Origin: Planctomicrobium sp.
Lineage (GTDB): Bacteria; Planctomycetota; Planctomycetia; Planctomycetales; Planctomycetaceae
Assembly (NCBI GenBank): GCA_029259835.1
Contig: JAJDEL010000248.1
Location: forward strand, 1 to 12,565
Length of the DNA: 12,565 nucleotides
Direction: 5' to 3'
Positions 6,891 through 12,565 of the stretch are shown here, one piece after another. How positions within the stretch are numbered: the stretch's first letter is position 1; every line of letters begins with the position of its first letter. The position numbers and the translations under genes were made by a program. The notes under the pieces were generated by a model. That model saw nothing but the letters and a program-made list of their open reading frames with translations. It was not told the origin of the DNA and did not search any database.

Positions 6891-7659
6891 AGCCGCCGTC
6901 GACAACGATATTCGCTCCCGTTAAAAAACCACCGGCGTTGTTCGCAGCCATGAGCAGAATCGCCCCTGCAAGTTCCTCCGGATCGCCAAAGCGGTCCATC
7001 GGTGTGTGTGTCATGATACTTTCCACACGGTCCGGTGTGAGAACTTTTCGGTTTTGTTCAGCCGGAAAGAAACCAGGCGAGATCGCATTGACTCGAATGT
7101 TTTGCGGAGCGAATTCGCGAGCCAAGTTTTCCGTTAAGTTCAGCACGGCAGCTTTACTGGCTGAGTATGTAAAAACACGAGAGAGTGGTTTGATTGACGT
7201 CAGCGAGGCAACATTGATAATCGCACCAGGTGTCTCGGAGTCAATCATATATTGCCCGAGAACCTGACAGGCTGAACGCAAACCAGTGAGATTTACCTTG
7301 AAAATTCGATCCCATTCTTCGTCGGTGATTTCCATGAATGGCGTCGCCGAATTCGTGCCAGCACCGTTGACGAGGATGTCGCATTTCCGGTCGTTGGCTT
7401 TCAAATCCGCTACAAGACTCTGTAGCTCATCTCGATTCGTCGCGTCGGCTTTGTAGAATGTCGCCCGATCATTCCAGCGGTCTGTCACAACTTTTCCAGC
7501 TTCTTCATTGCGTCCCACGACATAGATGTACGCTCCCGCCGCAGCGAGAGCATCGCAAATTGCCCCGCCGAGAACACCGGTCCCGCCAATCACGACAGCC
7601 GTTTTTCCTTCAAGACCGAAGAGTTGGGTCAAATAGTCCGCTGGTATTTTTGATGTCAC
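6871..7659 (-). CDS. SDR-family oxidoreductase, mannonate-reductase-like
   Basis: The 262-residue product is a classical short-chain dehydrogenase/reductase: nucleotide-binding GGTGVLGG (25-32), NGAG (98-101), Asn123 in VNL, Ser152 in NVASL, and Tyr165/Lys169 in YSASK. The C-terminal part, PGFFPAEQNRKVLTPD through HTPMDRFGDPEEL to VVDGGFNAM, resembles SDR-type D-mannonate oxidoreductases, which interconvert mannonate and fructuronate with NAD(P). Only the SDR class is certain; related gluconate-5-dehydrogenase-like or 3-oxoacyl reductase activity cannot be excluded. The start is a GTG at 7659-7657; no in-frame ATG gives a better start. No signal peptide is present, so it is cytoplasmic. No other uronate-catabolism genes are adjacent. 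Its last 20 bp overlap the end of the convergent lipoprotein gene. Confidence 0.88.
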   Translation of the reverse strand: MTSKIPADYLTQLFGLEGKTAVVIGGTGVLGGAICDALAAAGAYIYVVGRNEEAGKVVTDRWNDRATFYKADATNRDELQSLVADLKANDRKCDILVNGAGTNSATPFMEITDEEWDRIFKVNLTGLRSACQVLGQYMIDSETPGAIINVASLTSIKPLSRVFTYSASKAAVLNLTENLAREFAPQNIRVNAISPGFFPAEQNRKVLTPDRVESIMTHTPMDRFGDPEELAGAILLMAANNAGGFLTGANIVVDGGFNAMTI

Positions 7660-7840
7660 TGCTGAAGCTTTCCGAATGCAATGTGCGCAAGCATTTAAGG
7701 ATTATTGAGATTCCAGCGCATAGATTACCTGATCCCGAAAAGATTGGAACCGACTGAAAGGAAGATCAGCTTCAATGTGACTGGATTGCGTGTTGCAATT
7801 CTTTTCGAGACGATACGAATCCCACTTTCATTTGTCATTC

Positions 7841-7846
7841 TATAAT
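7841..7846 (+). promoter_or_regulatory. Candidate -10 box (TATAAT) for the TPR gene
   Basis: A perfect TATAAT lies 124 bp upstream of the TPR gene's ATG. No good -35 is present at 16-18 bp spacing (the region reads AATCCC), so the call rests on the -10 alone. If used, transcription would begin near 7853, just before the palindrome at 7860. Confidence 0.35.
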
Positions 7847-7859
7847 TTGCGTGGCTTGA

Positions 7860-7939
7860 AATGTCTGGCTGATCACTCTTGTAGGACAGATTTTCAACCT
7901 GTCTGGACAGGATGAAAATCTGCCCTACGATCAGACATT
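7860..7939. repeat. 80-bp near-perfect palindrome, possible dispersed REP-like element
   Basis: The inner arms are 7881-7903 and 7906-7928 with a 2-bp centre; 21 of 23 positions pair, the mismatches being 7886/7923 and 7897/7912. Outer arms AATGTCTG (7860-7867) and CAGACATT (7932-7939) pair perfectly, with a short asymmetric segment in between. The inner arm reads GTAGGACAGATTTTCAACC, a sequence style I associate with dispersed palindromes in planctomycete genomes; that recollection could not be checked. It ends 31 bp before the TPR start codon, so as RNA it would form a strong leader hairpin. No T-tract follows it. Confidence 0.7.
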
Positions 7940-7970
7940 CTTAACCACGTACAGTATATCAGGCAGAATT

Positions 7971-10532
7971 ATGTCCGACGATGTTGATCAGATCGAGCAG
8001 CACCTTGAACAACTCGATGAAAAATCTGAGCAGTTTTTTCAGAAATGCCAGATTCGTTCGGCAATGCGTACTGCCAGGGAAGCGACACGAACGGCGAAAA
8101 GTCATGGATTGGCGATTCACTACATGCGCGGTCTGTTCGACCAAATGCGCGTTGGGCATGGAATGCTCGATCCGCAAGCAACGCGGGAAGCATCTGTTGA
8201 ACTGGTTCTGATGCTCGAAGACGAAGAGCAGGCGCGCCGCATTCAGCCGAATCTGGATGAAGGGCATTACCACTGGCTTTGCTCCTGGATGTCGACCTGT
8301 GCTTACGACAACCTTGCTGAAGCAACGGCAATGATGTCCGGGTGCAATTCGCCAGGGATGCACGCGTGCATTAGTGAAGGAATTCAGGTTTGTCGACAGA
8401 CCGGAAAGATGGAATGTGTCAAATGCTTCCGCGAGTACGCTTCGGATGTCTACATGGCTGCGGATGACTTCGACATGGTTCGGCACCAATGTCAGTCGCT
8501 TCTCGATTACCGCAAAGAAGGAACAGACAACAAAGATCGCCGCTGGTCAGGGCACCATAAAATTGCGAAGATTCATCTCCTCGAGGGCCGAGTGGACCAG
8601 GCCATCGAAGAGTTGGACACGGCTCTCAAGTTAACTCAGGCAGAAGACGTTTACTTGAAACTCCGATCGCAACTGCTCGTTGCCGTGACATTCGATGAAG
8701 CAAATCTTCTTGCTGGTAAGCCGCGATTCAATTGGGGCACGGTTGAGAAGGATCTTCCGGAACAAGGAGAGTGGCCGCAACTCGAAATGCAACGTGCCTG
8801 CGGCGATGCTCTGGAAGCAGTCCTGAATAACGAGTTCTCGACCGCGATTGAAATACTGACCGAATGGGACCGTCGACTCACCGAGTTAAATTGCTTAAAG
8901 GAATGGTTCGAAGTCCGACTCCGTTTGATTGCTGCGTATCTTCTCTCTAACAATCGTAAACGTGCCGAAGGGCTCGCTAAGGGGCTTGAAGCGAGTGCTG
9001 CTGAATCACAAGACTTTTTAACGTTGCGCAGGCTCCAGCGTTTGCTGGAACCGGACTCAACGGTCTCTCCAATCGCAGCTTTGAACGACTTGTCGGCGAT
9101 GGCAGAAGAAGCTCGGTCCTCCGCCGATTCAACATCGGAAGCGCCAACAGAAGAAGAGGAATCGGAGACACCGCTGGGAGATGTTCTTGTTGAATACATG
9201 CGGCGAATCATGGAATCTGGTGACGATGACGACGCTCGCACCACGTTGCTGCAAACGTTTCTCAGCCACAACCCTCAAGAGATCGAAGATCCCCAGGATG
9301 CATCGTATCTGGTCCACCTGAGTCAGTTCGTTGTCAGAGGAACAGAAGAAGCATTGCAGGTTTGGCCTTGGGCGCAGGGAATGATCGAACGCTTTCCGGA
9401 TTCTCCTATTACGGTCAGTGTTGTCGCAGCGCTCGGGAATTACTTCCGCCTCGCCGATCCCACGGCGTTTGAATCTGTCTCTGTTGAGCAACTGGAAACG
9501 TGGTTCCGACTTTCGACATCGCCGAAGGTTGTTCATGCGAAAAATTTTGCGCGGGCTGCATCCTTCTTCTTCGATGAAAATGACTTTGGCGAAGCAGAAC
9601 GATGCTACTCGCGAGCATTTCGTCTGGACCGAACAGATCCCAGCATCGTTCTGCCATTGGCGGATTTGTACCATCAATCGGACCGACCGCGCGATGGTCT
9701 TGCCATTCTTGACTTGAGTCTTCGAGAAGGGGGCGACGATCCCGCAATTGCCTGGGAAGCTGCGATGTCGGCTTTGCAACTGGAGCAATACGATTCGGTT
9801 CTCACTTACATTGACAAATTCTTCGAACTCGACGAACCACAGCTTTGGTCGCACTACTACAAAGCTCTCGCCCACCTGCACCTGGGCCAACACGAAGAGA
9901 GCTTAAACGAATTAGAACTGGAGAAAGAATTCGACCTGCCAGGGACGTTTCACATTTCCGTTGTTCAGCTCTGCAATTTGATTGCACTCCAGCAGGATGA
10001 CGCCGCAGAAGCTGTTTTCGAGGAAGTTTTGGAGACGCCATTACGCTCGGTTAATCATCTTTCCTTGCAAGGAATCACACGCCTGCTGAATCAACTTTGG
10101 AACTCAATCAGCGATTGGCCACGGGACAATCCGTTGCGAACGCGGCTGGAACATAACATGCTGCTGGCAGGGCTGCTCACCGACGAATACTTCGAGGAAT
10201 TACGCCAGGAAGCCGACGAACAATCAGAAATTCATTTCTATCAAGTTCATGTTCACCAAAAACTCAACGAGTCCTGGCCTGATTCCGCTGGTTGCCTGCA
10301 CGGACAGGATGAATGGACAGAGTACGACATGGATTGGGGTGTCCTCGCTAAAAGCGAAGAGCAGGCAATCAATTTCGTCCTGAAATATCAGTCGCAATGC
10401 TGCGAACTGCCAGCAGAAATCGTTGAAGTTCAAGTGGATGAAAACGAATACCGCGAACGACCCGGCATCGTCTGGCAAGGCATGCACTGGCCGCAACCAG
10501 ACCAAAGCACTTCAGAAGAATCGAGCGAGTAA
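7971..10532 (+). CDS. Large TPR-repeat protein with acidic linker and unassigned C-terminal domain
   Basis: This 853-residue acidic protein has no signal peptide or membrane segment and is probably cytoplasmic. It starts with a charged helical region (1-45). A TPR-like unit is visible at ~194-225 (KIAKIHLLEGRVDQAIEELD). A clear tandem array follows at ~523-658, with prolines closing repeats at 557, 591, 623 and 657, for example NDFGEAERCYSRAFRLDRTDP. Between them (~380-400) is a Ser/Glu-rich low-complexity linker. Residues ~753-842 form a separate compact region (FYQVHVHQKLNESWP ... PGIVWQGMHWP) that I cannot assign. The protein has several Cys, mostly in the N-terminal half and near C809-C810. 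TPRs bind other proteins, so a scaffold or adaptor role is likely. An AGG 7 nt before the ATG is a weak ribosome site. It is monocistronic, between a divergent SDR gene and a convergent gene. Confidence 0.85.
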   Translation: MSDDVDQIEQHLEQLDEKSEQFFQKCQIRSAMRTAREATRTAKSHGLAIHYMRGLFDQMRVGHGMLDPQATREASVELVLMLEDEEQARRIQPNLDEGHYHWLCSWMSTCAYDNLAEATAMMSGCNSPGMHACISEGIQVCRQTGKMECVKCFREYASDVYMAADDFDMVRHQCQSLLDYRKEGTDNKDRRWSGHHKIAKIHLLEGRVDQAIEELDTALKLTQAEDVYLKLRSQLLVAVTFDEANLLAGKPRFNWGTVEKDLPEQGEWPQLEMQRACGDALEAVLNNEFSTAIEILTEWDRRLTELNCLKEWFEVRLRLIAAYLLSNNRKRAEGLAKGLEASAAESQDFLTLRRLQRLLEPDSTVSPIAALNDLSAMAEEARSSADSTSEAPTEEEESETPLGDVLVEYMRRIMESGDDDDARTTLLQTFLSHNPQEIEDPQDASYLVHLSQFVVRGTEEALQVWPWAQGMIERFPDSPITVSVVAALGNYFRLADPTAFESVSVEQLETWFRLSTSPKVVHAKNFARAASFFFDENDFGEAERCYSRAFRLDRTDPSIVLPLADLYHQSDRPRDGLAILDLSLREGGDDPAIAWEAAMSALQLEQYDSVLTYIDKFFELDEPQLWSHYYKALAHLHLGQHEESLNELELEKEFDLPGTFHISVVQLCNLIALQQDDAAEAVFEEVLETPLRSVNHLSLQGITRLLNQLWNSISDWPRDNPLRTRLEHNMLLAGLLTDEYFEELRQEADEQSEIHFYQVHVHQKLNESWPDSAGCLHGQDEWTEYDMDWGVLAKSEEQAINFVLKYQSQCCELPAEIVEVQVDENEYRERPGIVWQGMHWPQPDQSTSEESSE

Positions 10533-10545
10533 GACGGAGAAAGTG

Positions 10546-10595
10546 CAACGTGCCATGTCCACATCGCGAAGCAGGGTGGACATGGATCGGCGTTG
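10546..10595. terminator. Inverted repeat between convergent genes, likely bidirectional terminator or dispersed repeat
   Basis: CCATGTCCAC (10553-10562) and GTGGACATGG (10576-10585) form a perfect 10-bp stem around a 13-nt loop, and CAACG (10546-10550) and CGTTG (10591-10595) add outer arms. It fills the 72-bp gap between two genes that end facing each other. There is no T-tract on either strand, so it is not a textbook intrinsic terminator. Confidence 0.5.
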
Positions 10596-10604
10596 TCGGA
10601 TCAA

Positions 10605-11150
10605 TCAGTTGTTGTCGACAGCTTTGCTCTCCGCTTCGAGCCACTTCTGAACGGATGGTGCCTTAACATTACCAATCTTACGAGTTGGGTTGTGAGGTCC
10701 ATCCCAGTAGACCCAGAATTCGTCCGCAAATCTGGAGTCTTGTCTGAGGAGAAAAATCACTTCCTGTTGTCCGCAATTGATTTCGACGACAACAGACTCT
10801 CGGGGTCCGGAATGGTGATTGATTGGTGGAAACATCAATACCGTTTCAGACAAGACAACCGCTGGGTTCTTCACAGGAACTCCGTTGAACTTCACAGTCG
10901 TCTCTTCCGGTTGACATTCGGTCATGATATCCACAATTGCATGCCTATCCAAGGCATTGTGGACATCAGAAATCACTAATAGTATGCAACACACGACCCC
11001 GACTGACATGAAAGTTATGTAAAACACCTTTACAGGTTTGGGAAACACCATCGTTCGATGATCGAATAGCGCGCAGCACATTCCTACCACGAACAAAGCA
11101 GCGAGAAACGATGTACCTGCAAGATCACCAAATGCCCGAAGTATTTCCAT
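10605..11150 (-). CDS. Small two-pass membrane protein of unknown function
   Basis: I do not recognise this 181-residue protein. Two hydrophobic segments are visible, ~11-29 (GTSFLAALFVVGMCCALF) and ~42-61 (FYITFMSVGVVCCILLVI), joined by a short loop with Arg32, Lys38 and Lys41. By the positive-inside rule this loop faces the cytoplasm, placing the short N-terminus and the ~120-residue C-terminal part outside. The outer part looks beta-rich, with ESVVVEINCGQQEVIFLLR (118-136) and FWVYWDGP (145-152), and ends in a helical tail. Cys25/26, Cys54/55, Cys79 and Cys126 are present. The ATG at 11150 has GAG about 7-8 nt upstream. It converges with the TPR gene and diverges from hemB. No function can be given. 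Confidence 0.7.
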   Translation of the reverse strand: MEILRAFGDLAGTSFLAALFVVGMCCALFDHRTMVFPKPVKVFYITFMSVGVVCCILLVISDVHNALDRHAIVDIMTECQPEETTVKFNGVPVKNPAVVLSETVLMFPPINHHSGPRESVVVEINCGQQEVIFLLRQDSRFADEFWVYWDGPHNPTRKIGNVKAPSVQKWLEAESKAVDNN

Positions 11151-11180
11151 GACATCACTCTACTGTCGGTCTAGATACTC

Positions 11181-11201
11181 ATCAGATTCCCAGAATCTGA
11201 T
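11181..11201. promoter_or_regulatory. 9+9 bp inverted repeat, candidate operator
   Basis: ATCAGATTC (11181-11189) and GAATCTGAT (11193-11201) are perfect inverted copies around CCA. It lies 31 bp upstream of the start of the leftward membrane-protein gene and about 240 bp before hemB. The short 3-bp centre fits a dimeric DNA-binding protein site better than an RNA hairpin. Confidence 0.35.
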
Positions 11202-11287
11202 TGATCTGGGACATGACTACGTCCAACATGAACTGTTCCACTGTCTAATAGTGGCTGTATTTCTTCTAGCATAACAGACCACGCCTC

Positions 11288-11325
11288 GGCGAAAATCTGA
11301 GTCATCTGCGGATAACACAAAGAGT
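11288..11325. repeat. Possible fragment of a dispersed environmental-genome repeat
   Basis: The stretch around GAAAATCTGAGTCATCTGCG and GATAACACAAAG resembles a motif I recall recurring outside genes in many environmental bacterial genomes, where it yields spurious proteins with PQMTQIFAE-like text. Only one copy is in the window, so repetition is not shown here. Confidence 0.3.
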
Positions 11326-11384
11326 CCACAGCAACCCTCCAGCAAGAAACTGAGCCGCTCTGTGGTGAATTCATCTTCACTCAC

Positions 11385-11390
11385 TAAAAT
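11385..11390 (+). promoter_or_regulatory. Candidate -10 box (TAAAAT) for hemB
   Basis: TAAAAT matches the -10 consensus at 5 of 6 bases and lies 48 bp before the chosen hemB start. The -35 position (TGGTGA at 11363-11368, 16-bp spacing) is weak. Confidence 0.25.
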
Positions 11391-11438
11391 CTATGGAGAA
11401 CCACACATTTTTCATTCCCAAAAAGAGATGTGCCGCTC

Positions 11439-12425
11439 ATGTTTCCTATTGTTCGTCCGCGTCGTTTGCGTCGTCATCCTCGTTTGCGAGATCTTGTTCG
11501 CGAGACGTCGCTCAGCCCGAACGACTTCATTCTGCCACTCTTTGTTCGTCATGGCGTCAATCAGGACATCCCGATTCAATCCATGCCGGGGCATCGCCAG
11601 TTGAGTGTCGACCGACTGCCGGCTGAAATCAAAGAGATCGAAAGTCTAGGGATTCCGGCAGTCATTCTCTTTGGCATTCCGGAACACAAAGATGCGGTCG
11701 GTTCGGACGCTTATTCTGACGACGGGATCATCCAGCAGGCTATCAGAGCGATTAAAGATGTCTCGCCAGACCTGCTGGTGATTACGGATGTATGTTTTTG
11801 CGAATTTACAGACCACGGTCACTGTGGGATTCTTAACGACGACACTGGAATTGTGGATGTCGACAATGATGCGACGCTGGAGATTCTACAGAAAGAAGCG
11901 ATCAGCCATGCCGAGGCTGGAGCAGACATGATTGCTCCAAGTGGAATGATAGATGGGATGATCGAGGCGCTTCGAACGGCGCTAGACGAGAACGGATTCG
12001 AGCATCTTCCGATCATGAGCTACGCCGCGAAATACTGCTCGGCGTTCTATGGTCCGTTTCGTGATGCCGCTGAAAGTAGTCCGCAATCTGGGAATCGGAT
12101 GACTTACCAGATGGACCCGGCGAACGGAAACGAAGCACTTCGGGAAGTCGAACTCGACGTGCTGGAAGGTGCCGATATTCTCATGGTGAAACCTGCCCTG
12201 AGTTATCTCGACATCATTCGAAGAGTCAAAGAAGCACACCCGGAATTGCCTCTTGCTGCTTATAACGTGAGCGGCGAATACTCGATGGTCAAAGCCGCAG
12301 CAGCGAATGGCTGGATCGATGAGCAGAGAGTTGCATTGGAGATTCTCACCAGCATCAAACGTGCTGGCGCCGATATCATCATTACTTATTTTGCGAAAGA
12401 CGCGGCCCGCTGGTTGAGTGAATGA
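11439..12425 (+). CDS. hemB: Porphobilinogen synthase (delta-aminolevulinate dehydratase)
   Basis: HemB condenses two 5-aminolevulinate molecules into porphobilinogen, the second common step of haem/tetrapyrrole synthesis, as a cytoplasmic homo-octamer. The 328-residue product is full length for the family. From the ATG at 11439, the metal-site cysteines are C119, C121 and C129 in [14 protein letters not shown], the zinc-type pattern. The Schiff-base lysines are K198 ([17 protein letters not shown]) and K251 ([14 protein letters not shown]). [18 protein letters not shown] and the C-terminal [12 protein letters not shown] are also typical. A GTG at 11430 in frame would add three residues (VPL), but [12 protein letters not shown] matches usual HemB N-termini. 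AAGAG lies about 11 nt before the ATG. No other hem genes are next to it; the upstream gene diverges and a hairpin follows the stop. Confidence 0.96.
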   Translation: MFPIVRPRRLRRHPRLRDLVRETSLSPNDFILPLFVRHGVNQDIPIQSMPGHRQLSVDRLPAEIKEIESLGIPAVILFGIPEHKDAVGSDAYSDDGIIQQAIRAIKDVSPDLLVITDVCFCEFTDHGHCGILNDDTGIVDVDNDATLEILQKEAISHAEAGADMIAPSGMIDGMIEALRTALDENGFEHLPIMSYAAKYCSAFYGPFRDAAESSPQSGNRMTYQMDPANGNEALREVELDVLEGADILMVKPALSYLDIIRRVKEAHPELPLAAYNVSGEYSMVKAAAANGWIDEQRVALEILTSIKRAGADIIITYFAKDAARWLSE

Positions 12426-12438
12426 ATTCACCATTTAG

Positions 12439-12461
12439 CCCCCGGTGATTGACACCGGGGG
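12439..12461 (+). terminator. GC-rich hairpin after hemB, likely terminator
   Basis: CCCCCGGTG (12439-12447) and CACCGGGGG (12453-12461) form a perfect 9-bp stem with loop ATTGA, starting 13 bp after the hemB stop. It lacks a T-tract (AATCC follows), so it may be a palindromic dispersed repeat that also ends transcription. Confidence 0.5.
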
Positions 12462-12519
12462 AATCCGCAATGCTCACATCGATGATCGGTGCTCTAGAGA
12501 TATGCGATACGAATTCTGC

Positions 12520-12540
12520 CACCGGGTGACTCACCCGGTG
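12520..12540. repeat. Second GC-rich palindrome downstream of hemB
   Basis: CACCGGGTGA (12520-12529) and TCACCCGGTG (12531-12540) are perfect inverted copies around one central C. The core CACCGGG is shared with the first hairpin's right arm. With so small a centre it could be a protein-binding palindrome or an REP-like unit. I see no gene from 12426 to the window end. Confidence 0.5.
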
Positions 12541-12565
12541 CTATATGAAGTCCATTTCGCACAGA

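Larger units (their letters stand above)
7660..7970. other. Divergent intergenic region with promoter box and large palindrome
   Basis: No coding frame is supported between the leftward SDR gene and the rightward TPR gene. The right half holds a perfect TATAAT (7841-7846) and an 80-bp palindrome (7860-7939). The left half (7660-7830), which should carry the SDR promoter, shows no convincing -35/-10 pair. Confidence 0.6.
11151..11438. other. Divergent intergenic region upstream of hemB
   Basis: No convincing gene lies here. It contains a 9+9 bp inverted repeat (11181-11201), a weaker CCACT-N7-AGTGG (11238-11254), a probable dispersed-repeat fragment (11288-11325) and a possible -10 box TAAAAT (11385-11390). 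A 69-codon minus-strand open frame at 11380-11171 looks spurious because its reading comes from the repeat-like stretch. Confidence 0.55.

Noticed and set aside
7959..8489. 176-codon open frame on the minus strand opposite the TPR gene
   Set aside because: It lies antisense to a well-supported TPR coding sequence, has a Cys/His/Arg-rich composition typical of shadow frames, and has no recognisable motif.
8651..9893. Long minus-strand open frames (8651-9271 and 9129-9893) inside the TPR gene
   Set aside because: Ser/Arg-rich low-complexity translations antisense to clear TPR repeats; no start signals or domains.
11171..11380. 69-codon minus-strand open frame upstream of hemB
   Set aside because: No domain; part of its text (PQMTQIFAE) comes from the repeat-like stretch at 11288-11325, a known type of spurious protein.
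1..12565. CRISPR array, transposon ends, toxin-antitoxin or other defence system
   Set aside because: No regularly spaced direct repeats, transposase, integrase, nuclease or small paired genes were seen; the TPR, HEAT and propeller proteins alone are not evidence for a defence system.
1..12565. tRNA, rRNA or riboswitch
   Set aside because: No TPsiC-loop (GTTCRA) with cloverleaf context, rRNA signature or known riboswitch core was recognised in the intergenic stretches.

Overview
The window looks like chromosomal DNA of a planctomycete (Planctomycetota). This rests on several traits together: an exported S41 protease with a TPR-like front part and a GKWSVQ catalytic-lysine motif, a lipoprotein and TPR and propeller proteins of no familiar family, moderate GC, several GTG starts, and short GC-rich palindromes between genes. 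No rRNA, tRNA or species-level marker is present, so this is an inference. I see no transposase, integrase, CRISPR array, tRNA or recognised defence system.

Layout. From 4698 down to 1 the minus strand carries five closely spaced genes, probably one operon: an exported S41 (Ctp-type) protease with a PDZ domain; a cytoplasmic seven-bladed beta-propeller starting 3 bp after it; a membrane-anchored dual-specificity phosphatase; an exported serine esterase; and the start of a HEAT-repeat protein, which begins with GTG, overlaps the esterase stop by 4 bp and runs off the left edge. A 374-bp gene-free stretch (4699-5072) separates this cluster from a rightward gene at about 5091-6890 for a probable lipoprotein built from two diverged copies of one ~230-residue unit. 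Its 3' end overlaps by 20 bp a leftward SDR oxidoreductase resembling SDR-type mannonate reductases (6871-7659).

The 311-bp divergent gap 7660-7970 holds a perfect TATAAT followed by an 80-bp near-perfect palindrome, just ahead of a long TPR protein (7971-10532) with an acidic linker and an unassigned C-terminal domain. A hairpin separates it from a convergent small two-pass membrane protein (10605-11150). A 288-bp region with a 9+9 bp inverted repeat and a probable dispersed-repeat fragment leads to hemB (porphobilinogen synthase, zinc-cysteine type), which is followed by two GC-rich palindromes.

The genes do not form one obvious pathway. HemB and the SDR are metabolic. The minus-strand cluster mixes proteolysis, esterolysis, dephosphorylation and two repeat scaffolds across both sides of the inner membrane, which could suit envelope quality control or signalling, but that is speculation. 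The most noteworthy signals are the duplicated lipoprotein, the propeller with an exact 40-residue repeat, and the palindrome probably lying in the leader of the TPR gene.
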